A stretch of DNA of 6,024 bases from Polyangiaceae bacterium (GTDB lineage Bacteria; Myxococcota; Polyangia; Polyangiales; Polyangiaceae): positions 1-6,024 of the forward strand of contig JAICTU010000528.1 in the NCBI GenBank assembly GCA_025936205.1, read 5' to 3'. The notes under the pieces are model-generated. The model was given only the letters and a program-made list of their open reading frames with translations. It was not told where the DNA came from and did not search any database. The position numbers were made by a program, and so were the translations under genes. Below are positions 1 to 6,024 of this stretch, in pieces. Numbering within the stretch: position 1 is the stretch's first letter; every line of letters starts with the position of its first letter.

Positions 1-641
1 CAGCGCGCGAGGCGCTGAGCGCCTACGGCGAGGCGGCGCTGTGGGCGCTCCGCGAGGGCTACGAGAAGACCCTGGGCGAACGCGCTCCGCTCGCCTGGTC
101 GTGGGAGCGCGTCGCGCGCGAGCTGTTCGCGCGCTTCGACCAGCAGCGCCGGGGCGACGTGTTCGGGTTGTACGAGCAGGGTCGCAGCGCGGAGCGCGCC
201 GGCGACGTGCTCGCCGCCTGCGCGGCGTTCGATCGGGTGCTGGCGCGCGAACCCTTGTTCGAGCTCGGGCCGAGCATGGCCGAGACGTACCTGCGCTGCG
301 CGAGCGCCGACACGGACGCGCAGCGGGCACTCCTGGCGGCTTCCAGAGCCGAGCGGCTCGAGCCACAAAACCCTCTGCACGACCGCGCCGTGAGCCTGCG
401 CCAGACGCTGCAGGCGGAGGCGTTGCTGCAGCGCGGCCTGATCGACCGCAGCTTGCTCGAACGCGCGCGAGCGCTCGATCCCAGCAACGAACGCGCGGCC
501 GCGCTGCTGAAGCAAGTCGGCCCGACCTCGCGCTGGCGGGTCGGGCCGTGGATGCGCTACCTGGGAGCAGGAGTCATCCTGCTGCTCGGAGCGGTCGGCG
601 TGATCTGGATCGCGGTGCGGCAGCGCATCCAGCAAAGCTAG
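1..641 (+). CDS. C-terminal part of a TPR-like protein with one C-terminal membrane helix (5' end outside window)
   Basis: The frame whose first full codon is at position 3 stays open to a TAG at 639-641, giving 212 visible residues with no start needed inside the window, so the gene enters from the left. I do not recognise the family. Visible residues 55-86 have the spacing of a tetratricopeptide repeat (Tyr, Gly, Gly-Asp, Ala-Ala-Phe, Leu, Pro). Around residues 140-170 a second repeat-like helical pair appears, with the ending ALDPSNERAAALL. Residues 186-205 (YLGAGVILLLGAVGVIWIAV) form a clear membrane helix followed by a 7-residue tail RQRIQQS. A cytoplasmic helical-repeat domain anchored by a C-terminal helix is the simplest reading, but basic residues flank both sides and topology is unsettled. 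The gene converges on the phosphofructokinase gene and is not part of the ribosomal operon. An internal GTG at 159 is a possible but unlikely start, because coding character continues upstream. Confidence 0.72.
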   Translation, partial: AREALSAYGEAALWALREGYEKTLGERAPLAWSWERVARELFARFDQQRRGDVFGLYEQGRSAERAGDVLAACAAFDRVLAREPLFELGPSMAETYLRCASADTDAQRALLAASRAERLEPQNPLHDRAVSLRQTLQAEALLQRGLIDRSLLERARALDPSNERAAALLKQVGPTSRWRVGPWMRYLGAGVILLLGAVGVIWIAVRQRIQQS

Positions 642-674
642 ACGCCGCTGCCGCTCCCGCTGTTTGCCGGCGCT

Positions 675-1984
<1,310 letters not shown>

Positions 1985-1988
<4 letters not shown>

Positions 1989-2485
1989 GCTGCCTCTGTC
2001 TGATCCGCTTTCTTTGCGCCGCCCACGACCGAGCCCTGCGAGTCCACCAGCTCGATCAGCGACATCGGCGCGTTGTCCCCGCGGCGCCGGCCGAGCTTGA
2101 TGATGCGAGTGTAGCCACCCGGACGGCTCTTGTAGCGAGCGCCCAGGTCGACCAGCAGCTTCTCCAGCAGGTCCACCTTGGTGCTCTCACCGCTCGCGTT
2201 CGTCTTCGTCGCGAAGCGCTGCAAGAAGCCGCCGACGTGGCGCTTGGTGGCAGTGCGCCGGGCCTTGTCCGCCGGCGAGAGCTTGTCGCTCGGGGTCTGC
2301 GCCACCTCGCCGAGCCGCACGGCCCGCGTGATCAGACGCTCCACCACGCGCCGCAGCTCCTTGGCTTTCGCTTCGGTGGTCTCGATGCGCTCGTGCAGCA
2401 CGAGGTTCGCCGCCAGCGCGCGGAACATCGCGCGCCGATGGCTCGTATCGCGGCTGAATTGTCGGCCCAGTTTCTTGTGTCGCAT
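1985..2485 (-). CDS. rplQ: 50S ribosomal protein L17
   Basis: L17 binds 23S rRNA near the exit-tunnel side of the 50S subunit. The N-terminus MRHKKLGRQFSRDTSHRRAM, KAKELRRVVERLIT (40-53) and the C-terminal block GGYTRIIKLGRRRGDNAPM (123-141) are diagnostic. At 166 residues it is longer than the about 127-residue E. coli form. The extra length is an insertion of roughly 30 residues between about 58 and 110, rich in Lys, Thr and Ser, and a short tail after the IELVD block. The ATG lies 8 nt after the rpoA stop codon. Its Shine-Dalgarno sequence AGGA overlaps that stop (UAGGA), so ribosomes finishing rpoA probably reinitiate here. Its own stop overlaps the phosphofructokinase start. Sure identification. 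Confidence 0.98.
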
Positions 2486-2493
2486 GATCGGTC

Positions 2494-3519
2494 CTAGTTC
2501 TGCGCCTGCTGCGCCTTCCAGCGCTCCAGCATCTGCGGCCAGTTGTCGAGCTTCATACCGAGGCTCAGGCCCATGGTGGTCAGGATCTCTTTGATCTCTT
2601 TCAGGGACTTGCGACCAAAGTTCTTGGTCTTGAGCATGTCCTGCTCGGTGCGCTGCACGAGCTCACCGATCAACTGAATGTTGGCGTTCTGCAGGCAGTT
2701 GGCGGAGCGCACCGAGAGCTCCAGCTCGTCCACCGAGCGGAACAGGTGCTCGTTGAGGGGCTCCTCTTCCGCGCCGGGTGCCTGGTACTGGGTCTCTTCG
2801 GTCTCTTCGAAGTTGATCCAGATCGAGAGCTGTTCCTTCAGGATCTTGGCCGCGAAGGCCACCGCGTCCGCCGGCACCACGGCGCCATTGGTCCAGACCT
2901 CGAGGATCAGCTTGTCGTAGTCCGTGATCTGCCCGACGCGCGCGTTGCGCACGGTGTAGTTCACCTTGCGAATGGGCGAGAACAGCGAGTCGATCGCGAT
3001 CGTGCCGAGCGGCATGGTCGGGTTCTTGTTGCGCTCCGCCGGGACGTAGCCACGGCCCACGTTCACCGTGAGCTCCATGGACAGCGGGCCCTTCTTGTCC
3101 AGCGTCGCGATCAGATGATCGGGGTTCAGGATCTTGAGGCCGTCGGTGAGCTGGATGTCGCCGGCGAGCACCGGGCCCGGGCCTTCCTTCTCCAGCCGCA
3201 GGATGTGCTGCTTGGGAGCATCGGCGCGCAGCACGACCTCCTTCAGGTTCAGCACGATGTCGGTCACATCTTCGACCACGTCGTCGATGCTCGTGAACTC
3301 GTGCAGGGCGCCGTCCACGCGCAACGCGGTGATGGCCGCACCTTGGAGCGACGACAGCAGCACCCGGCGCAGCGAGTTGCCGACCGTGATGCCGTAACCC
3401 CGCTCGAGGGGCTCGCAGGTGAACTTCGCGTAGAAGTCGGTCGCAGTCTCCGGCTCGATTTGAATCGAACGGGGACGGATCAGATCAATCCAATTGCGTG
3501 CAACTTTGGCTGAAACCAT
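2494..3519 (-). CDS. rpoA: DNA-directed RNA polymerase alpha subunit
   Basis: The alpha subunit dimerises to start RNA polymerase assembly and contacts promoters and activators through its C-terminal domain. The product is 341 residues, close to the usual 330-345. The N-terminal domain carries the dimerisation segment [20 protein letters not shown] (39-58). The linker is an acidic stretch around 238-254 ([17 protein letters not shown]). The C-terminal domain (about 255-325) has VRSANC at 270-275, whose Arg271 matches E. coli Arg265, the key UP-element contact, and GRKSL at 302-306. The start is the ATG at 3519 with GAGGAG four bases upstream. It follows rpsD, but a 217-nt structured leader separates them, unlike the tight spacing elsewhere, so it may have its own post-transcriptional control or promoter. 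rplQ follows after 8 nt. Identification is certain. Confidence 0.99.
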   Translation of the reverse strand: MVSAKVARNWIDLIRPRSIQIEPETATDFYAKFTCEPLERGYGITVGNSLRRVLLSSLQGAAITALRVDGALHEFTSIDDVVEDVTDIVLNLKEVVLRADAPKQHILRLEKEGPGPVLAGDIQLTDGLKILNPDHLIATLDKKGPLSMELTVNVGRGYVPAERNKNPTMPLGTIAIDSLFSPIRKVNYTVRNARVGQITDYDKLILEVWTNGAVVPADAVAFAAKILKEQLSIWINFEETEETQYQAPGAEEEPLNEHLFRSVDELELSVRSANCLQNANIQLIGELVQRTEQDMLKTKNFGRKSLKEIKEILTTMGLSLGMKLDNWPQMLERWKAQQAQN

Positions 3520-3559
3520 GGAGCTCCTCTTTCTTCAGGGGGTTTGGCGCGACCGTCCC

Positions 3560-3593
3560 GAGCTCGGAGGAGAACCCGCTCCCTTCCGAGCTC
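3560..3593 (-). promoter_or_regulatory. Inverted repeat upstream of rpoA, possible regulatory hairpin
   Basis: GAGCTCGGA at 3560-3568 is a perfect reverse complement of TCCGAGCTC at 3585-3593, with 16 nt between them. It lies 40 nt before the rpoA start codon. Both arms contain the palindrome GAGCTC, which occurs a third time at 3521-3526 overlapping the rpoA Shine-Dalgarno sequence. The hairpin could therefore exchange partners with the ribosome binding site. Structure is seen; the regulatory role is inferred. Confidence 0.5.
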
Positions 3594-3618
3594 CGCGGCC
3601 TGCCCGCCATCAAACTTC

Positions 3619-3668
3619 GGGCCGCCAGTGACCCGGGGAGCGGGGCGTCCCCGCGGTATTGGCGGCCC
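3619..3668 (-). promoter_or_regulatory. Nested stem-loop in the rpoA leader
   Basis: The outer arms GGGCCGCCA (3619-3627) and TGGCGGCCC (3660-3668) are perfect 9-bp complements. Inside them GCGGGG (3640-3645) and CCCCGC (3649-3654) form a 6-bp stem with a 3-nt loop. In RNA the unit would be very stable. No U-tract follows, so it looks more like a leader structure, a processing site or a protein-binding site than an intrinsic terminator. Confidence 0.5.
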
Positions 3669-3736
3669 AATTCTCGAACAGATAGCACTGAATTTCGCTG
3701 GAATGCCGCCGATACGGCACTCCACCAAATGACAGC

Positions 3737-4366
3737 TCAGCGCGAATAATACTCGACGACGTACTGCTCGCGCACCGCCGGATCCTGCAGCTCCTCGCGA
3801 GGAGGGGCTCCGCGGTACACGGCGCTGAAATTGGCCTTGTCCACTTCCACCCAGCTGGGGATGGGGCGGCCCTGGGCGGACGCCAGCGCGGCCTGGATGA
3901 AGCCGATCTTGCGGCTCTTCTCCCGGACCTCGATCTTGTCGCCGGCCTTGAGCGGATAACTGGGGATGTTCACGCGCTTGCCGTTGACGAGCACGTGGTT
4001 GTGACGGACGAGCTGACGCCCCTGGGCTCGCGTGGAAGCGAGACCGGCGCGCAGCATGAGGTTGTCCAACCTGCCCTCGAGCAGGCCCAGCATCGTTTCA
4101 CCGGTCCGGCCCTTCATGGACGAGGCCAGCGTGTAGTAGCCGCGGAACTGCTTCTCCAGCAGACCGTAGATGCGACGGGTCTTCTGCTTCTCGCGCAGGC
4201 GCAGCCCGTACTCGCTCATCTTGAAACGCCCCTGGCCGTGCTGGCCCGGGGGATACGGACGGCGCGTCACCGAACACTTGTCGGAGAAGCAGCGCTCACC
4301 CTTCAGGTAGAGCTTGGTACCTTCGCGGCGGCAGAGCTTGCAGACCGCACCGATATAACGTGCCAT
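3737..4366 (-). CDS. rpsD: 30S ribosomal protein S4
   Basis: S4 is a primary 16S rRNA binder that nucleates assembly of the 30S body and takes part in decoding accuracy. In E. coli it also represses its own operon. The 209-residue product has the usual length. Its N-terminal domain keeps four cysteines, C9, C12, C26 and C31 (CX2C, CX4C), the zinc-binding form of S4. The S4 RNA-binding domain runs from about 96 to 152 (RLDNLMLRAGLAST, LVNGKRVNI). The conserved C-terminal YSR ending is present. The ATG is 15 nt after the rpsK stop, with AGGAAAAG as ribosome binding site. Downstream the operon opens into the long structured gap before rpoA, so S4 feedback on that leader is conceivable, although nothing in the sequence proves it. 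Confidence 0.99.
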   Translation of the reverse strand: MARYIGAVCKLCRREGTKLYLKGERCFSDKCSVTRRPYPPGQHGQGRFKMSEYGLRLREKQKTRRIYGLLEKQFRGYYTLASSMKGRTGETMLGLLEGRLDNLMLRAGLASTRAQGRQLVRHNHVLVNGKRVNIPSYPLKAGDKIEVREKSRKIGFIQAALASAQGRPIPSWVEVDKANFSAVYRGAPPREELQDPAVREQYVVEYYSR

Positions 4367-4381
4367 GGTTCTTTTCCTACC

Positions 4382-4789
4382 TCAGACGCGGCGGCGCTTG
4401 GGCGGGCGGCAGCCGTTGTGCGGGACCGGGGTAACGTCCCGAATCAGGGTGATTTTGAAGCCTGCCGACTGCAGGGCGCGCAGGGCGCTCTCGCGTCCGG
4501 CGCCGGGTCCCTTCACGAACACCGCCACCGAGCGCATGCCATTTTCGATCGCGCGGCGAGCCGCGTCTTCCGCCGCCAGCTGAGCGGCGAACGGGGTGCT
4601 CTTGCGCGAACCCTTGAAACCACGCGCGCCCGCGCTGGCCCAGGACACCGCGTTGCCGGCCACGTCCGTGATCGTCACGATCGTGTTGTTGAAGGTCGAG
4701 CGGATGTGAGCCACGCCCGTCGGGATGTTCTTGCGGGTGACGCGCTTGGTGCCGCGCTTCTTGGTCTGAGTCGTCGTTGTAGCTGCCAT
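4382..4789 (-). CDS. rpsK: 30S ribosomal protein S11
   Basis: S11 sits on the 30S platform near the mRNA exit and the E site. The 135-residue product shows [17 protein letters not shown] (26-42), [13 protein letters not shown] (94-106) and the C-terminal signature [18 protein letters not shown] (118-135). Asn125 in HNGC is the position that becomes isoaspartate in E. coli S11. The N-terminal 20 residues are Thr- and Lys-rich and variable. The start is the ATG at 4789, which gives the normal length. Its ribosome binding site is poor: only AGAAG-like purines precede it, and an array of four 15-bp repeats lies just upstream. Initiation may depend on coupling from rpsM or on leader structure. rpsD follows after 15 nt. 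Confidence 0.99.
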   Translation of the reverse strand: MAATTTTQTKKRGTKRVTRKNIPTGVAHIRSTFNNTIVTITDVAGNAVSWASAGARGFKGSRKSTPFAAQLAAEDAARRAIENGMRSVAVFVKGPGAGRESALRALQSAGFKITLIRDVTPVPHNGCRPPKRRRV

Positions 4790-4810
4790 CTCGGCTTCTG
4801 CTTTCTACTG

Positions 4811-4870
4811 GGCTGCTGGATGACCGGCTGCTGGATAACCGGCTGCTGGATAACGGGCTGCTGGATAACC
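4811..4870. repeat. Four tandem 15-bp repeats between rpsM and rpsK
   Basis: Four consecutive copies of GGCTGCTGGATAACC lie at 4811-4825, 4826-4840, 4841-4855 and 4856-4870. Copy 1 has TGACC and copy 3 has TAACG at the end; otherwise they are identical. They fill most of the 86-nt gap between the S13 stop and the S11 start and end 21 nt before the rpsK ATG. There are no spacers between units. Nearly identical copies imply recent slippage expansion. The array would be transcribed as part of the operon mRNA. Confidence 0.97.
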
Positions 4871-4875
4871 GCGCG

Positions 4876-5256
4876 TCACTTGGCGGGAGCGGCCGGACGG
4901 GCGCGCGCTACGCCGCGCTTCGGCCCCTTGCGGGTGCGGGCGTTGGTGTGAGTCCGCTGGCCACGGACGGGCAGACCACGACGATGGCGCAGCCCGCGAT
5001 AGCTGCCGAGGTCCATCAGGCGCTTGATGTTCTGCTGCACCTCGCGGCGCAGATCGCCCTCGACCTTGAAGGTCTCGATCGTCTCGCGCAGCGCCTTGAC
5101 GTCATTCTCGGACAGCTCGTCCACCTTCCGCTCCGGCGGAATGTTCACCTTCGCGCAGATGATCTTCGCGGTGTGGAGGCCGATTCCGTAGATGTACGGC
5201 AGTGCGTAAGCGATCGCCTTGCGGCGGGGTAGATCGACACCGGCTATGCGTGCCAT
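4876..5256 (-). CDS. rpsM: 30S ribosomal protein S13
   Basis: S13 lies at the top of the 30S head, contacts 16S rRNA and the P-site tRNA, and forms bridges to the 50S subunit. The product is 126 residues against about 118 in E. coli. The N-terminus [19 protein letters not shown], the YIYGIG turn (21-26) and the C-terminal RNA-binding stretch [18 protein letters not shown] (84-101) followed by [10 protein letters not shown] (102-111) are diagnostic. The tail (112-126) is Ala/Arg/Pro/Lys-rich and ends PAAPAK. The ATG at 5256 has GAGG six bases upstream. It follows rpmJ after 63 nt. The gap after its stop holds the 15-bp repeat array. Identification is certain. Confidence 0.99.
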   Translation of the reverse strand: MARIAGVDLPRRKAIAYALPYIYGIGLHTAKIICAKVNIPPERKVDELSENDVKALRETIETFKVEGDLRREVQQNIKRLMDLGSYRGLRHRRGLPVRGQRTHTNARTRKGPKRGVARARPAAPAK

Positions 5257-5319
5257 TGGAAACCTCTATCAACCTTCTGATGAACCGTCTGGGAAACGGG
5301 TCCGAGAAATGGAGTGGAA

Positions 5320-5433
5320 TCAGCCCTGCCGCTGCTTGTGGCGGGGGTTCTCGCAAATGACCCGCACGACGCCCTTGCGACGGATCACCTTGCACTTGTC
5401 ACAGATCTTCTTAACGCTGGGTCGAACTTTCAT
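5320..5433 (-). CDS. rpmJ: 50S ribosomal protein L36
   Basis: A 37-residue protein read from the ATG at 5433 to a TGA at 5320. It starts [20 protein letters not shown] and ends [12 protein letters not shown], the complete L36 pattern. C11, C14, C27 and H32 form the zinc-binding set, so this is the zinc-containing form. L36 binds 23S rRNA near the base of the L7/L12 stalk and stabilises the folded subunit. The ribosome binding site AGGAAGAGGA lies just upstream. The gene sits in its conserved place between infA (79 nt upstream) and rpsM (63 nt downstream). Confidence 0.98.
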   Translation of the reverse strand: MKVRPSVKKICDKCKVIRRKGVVRVICENPRHKQRQG

Positions 5434-5512
5434 GGCGTCCTCTTCCTAAACCTTCAGGGCAGAGCCGGTGGTTGGGGTTCGAGACGGGTGGGGTCGAGGC
5501 GCTGCGTCAGCC

Positions 5513-5695
5513 CTAGAGCTTGCGTACGATCTGCCCTCGGCTCGGGTCGCGCTCCGCGATGCGGACTACCACGCGATCTCCGACGATGAGCTTCACGATG
5601 ATCCCGCTGCTCAGAGCGTCGACGCCCACCCGCAGCATACGCCCTTGACTCGAGCGCACCCGATACATGGCGCGAGGCAAGACCGCCTCGATCAC
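5513..5695 (-). CDS. infA: Translation initiation factor IF-1, divergent, start uncertain
   Basis: IF-1 is a small OB-fold protein that binds the 30S A site during initiation. From the GTG at 5695 the frame gives 60 residues, against about 72 in typical IF-1. Family features are VIEAVLPRAMYRVR (1-14), VGDRVVVRI (38-46) and DPSRGQIVRKL (50-60), plus its position between adk and rpmJ. Two oddities stand out. Read from this GTG the protein lacks the first beta strand of the fold. The basic loop around E. coli MRKNYIRI is replaced by LSSGIIVKL (28-36), with fewer basic residues. The same frame stays open upstream to a TAG at 5777-5779, overlapping the end of adk. That stretch holds no ATG, GTG or TTG, only CTG codons, the nearest at 5741-5743. 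The GTG has only weak purines at normal distance; AAGGGAGG (5728-5735) and GGAGG (5716-5720) lie too far upstream. It starts 16 nt after the adk stop, so coupling is likely. Confidence 0.85.
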   Translation of the reverse strand: MIEAVLPRAMYRVRSSQGRMLRVGVDALSSGIIVKLIVGDRVVVRIAERDPSRGQIVRKL

Positions 5696-5711
5696 GCCCG
5701 TCTCGGTGCCT

Positions 5712-6024
5712 TCAGCCTCCGTCCGCCCCTCCCTTCGCGACAGCTGCTGTGGAAACAGCTCCCGTAGAAACAGCTCCTATGGAAACACTATTGAGCTGCC
5801 CGATCACTCGATCGATGCGCGCGCTGACCTCGCTCGGAGAGCCCACGCCATCTACATGGCAGAGCATGTTCTTTCCCTGATAGTAGGGCAGCAGCGGGGC
5901 GGTCATGTTGTCGTACGCATCGAGACGCTTGCGTACCGTCTCTTCTTTATCGTCGTCCCGATGCATCAACTGGGCAGAATCGGGCGGCGGATTATACTTG
6001 AGATGGTAGATCTGTCCAGTCCGG
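5712..6024 (-). CDS. adk: Adenylate kinase, C-terminal part (5' end outside window)
   Basis: Adenylate kinase interconverts ATP plus AMP and two ADP in the cytoplasm. The 103 visible residues begin in the LID domain (RTGQIYHLKYNPPP). They continue through HRDDDKEETVRKRL, which keeps the Arg and Asp residues matching E. coli R156, D158, D159 and R167 that close over the nucleotides. MTAPLLPYY and the final helix (EVSARIDRVIGQL) follow. The LID loop between NPP and the HRDDD arginine is about 7 residues shorter than in E. coli. The usual protein would end near IGQL. Here a tail of about 27 residues follows, made of the pentad pattern S-I/T-G/A-A-V and ending AKGGADGG. The gene enters from the right edge, so the P-loop and AMP-binding parts are not visible. 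infA follows directly with no map gene between them. Confidence 0.97.
   Translation of the reverse strand, partial: RTGQIYHLKYNPPPDSAQLMHRDDDKEETVRKRLDAYDNMTAPLLPYYQGKNMLCHVDGVGSPSEVSARIDRVIGQLNSVSIGAVSTGAVSTAAVAKGGADGG
5743..5787. repeat. Three degenerate 15-bp repeats coding the adenylate kinase tail
   Basis: On the + strand three consecutive 15-mers read GCTGCTGTGGAAACA, GCTCCCGTAGAAACA and GCTCCTATGGAAACA. All keep GCT at the start and GAAACA at the end. In the adk frame they code the SIGAV/STGAV/STAAV pentads. The copies have drifted more than those of the rpsM-rpsK array, which suggests an older expansion or selection to keep the frame. Confidence 0.85.

Larger units (their letters stand above)
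3520..3736 (-). other. rpsD-rpoA intergenic leader, strongly structured
   Basis: This is the only long noncoding stretch inside the operon. Read on the transcribed strand it starts AT-richer (3670-3736), then carries two strong inverted repeats, and ends in the rpoA ribosome binding site. There is no U-run after either hairpin, so they are not standard terminators. I could not find a convincing -35/-10 pair. Two short open frames reach into it from within rpoA (3480-3728 and 3485-3688), but neither has a ribosome binding site or recognisable protein character. A leader or attenuator controlling alpha-subunit output is a reasonable inference. Confidence 0.6.

Noticed and set aside
2746..3513. 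Open + strand frame opposite rpoA
   Set aside because: The minus strand encodes a full-length alpha subunit; the antisense product has no recognisable domain or ribosome binding site.
3480..3728. 82-codon minus-strand frame starting in the rpoA leader and running into rpoA
   Set aside because: TTG start without a ribosome binding site, overlaps the rpoA start in another frame, and its residues just reflect the hairpin sequences.
3670..3736. Promoter for rpoA in the AT-richer part of the leader
   Set aside because: TATCTG-like hexamers exist, but no -35 element lies at correct spacing; left as an open question for start mapping.
4811..4870. CRISPR-like repeats
   Set aside because: Units are 15 bp, directly adjacent and without spacers; this is a simple tandem repeat.
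4790..4875. Read-through extension of S13 through the repeats (VIQQP pentads)
   Set aside because: A 15-bp array gives a pentad in any frame, S13 already has a normal length and a TGA stop, and no read-through signal is visible.
3995..4951. Long + strand frame opposite rpsD and rpsK, containing a repeated Gly-Cys-Trp pattern
   Set aside because: The Gly-Cys-Trp-Ile-Thr repeat is only the 15-bp array read on the other strand; the frame runs antisense through two ribosomal genes.
5712..5969. adk beginning at the TTG at 5967-5969
   Set aside because: The frame continues upstream with strongly conserved adenylate kinase LID sequence to the window edge, so the start is outside.

Overview
The window reads as chromosomal DNA from a high-GC Gram-negative bacterium, most likely a myxobacterium-like member of the Myxococcota (old Deltaproteobacteria, perhaps Polyangia). 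The assignment is an inference from strong GC bias, the ribosomal protein sequences, a PPi-type phosphofructokinase and a TPR/membrane-tail protein. No 16S or other decisive marker is present.

Layout. Positions 1-641 (+ strand) hold the 3' part of an unrecognised helical-repeat (TPR-like) protein ending in one membrane helix. Everything from 675 to 6024 lies on the minus strand and is the distal end of the conserved spc/alpha ribosomal-protein operon. In transcription order it runs: adk (3' part, entering from the right edge), infA, rpmJ, rpsM, rpsK, rpsD, rpoA, rplQ, then a pyrophosphate-type 6-phosphofructokinase gene whose ATG overlaps the rplQ stop by 4 nt. The + strand gene and the operon converge with only 33 bp between them. 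No factor-independent terminator is visible there.

How the genes fit together. infA, rpmJ, rpsM, rpsK, rpsD and rplQ build or run the ribosome, and rpoA supplies the RNA polymerase alpha subunit. The two metabolic enzymes at the ends can both be tied to aminoacyl-tRNA synthesis, which releases AMP and PPi: adenylate kinase recycles AMP, and a PPi-dependent phosphofructokinase would consume PPi. That pairing is an inference from gene order and active-site motifs.

Points of interest. (i) Phosphofructokinase is translationally coupled to L17. (ii) The 217-nt rpsD-rpoA leader has two strong inverted repeats and three GAGCTC palindromes, one overlapping the rpoA ribosome binding site. (iii) Two separate 15-bp tandem arrays occur in the operon, one between rpsM and rpsK and one coding the adk C-terminal tail. 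(iv) The infA gene is divergent, has no ATG, and lacks the first strand of the IF-1 fold when read from its only plausible start. (v) map is absent between adk and infA. Intergenic stretches other than 3520-3736 are under 100 bp. No tRNA, rRNA, CRISPR or insertion sequence is visible.
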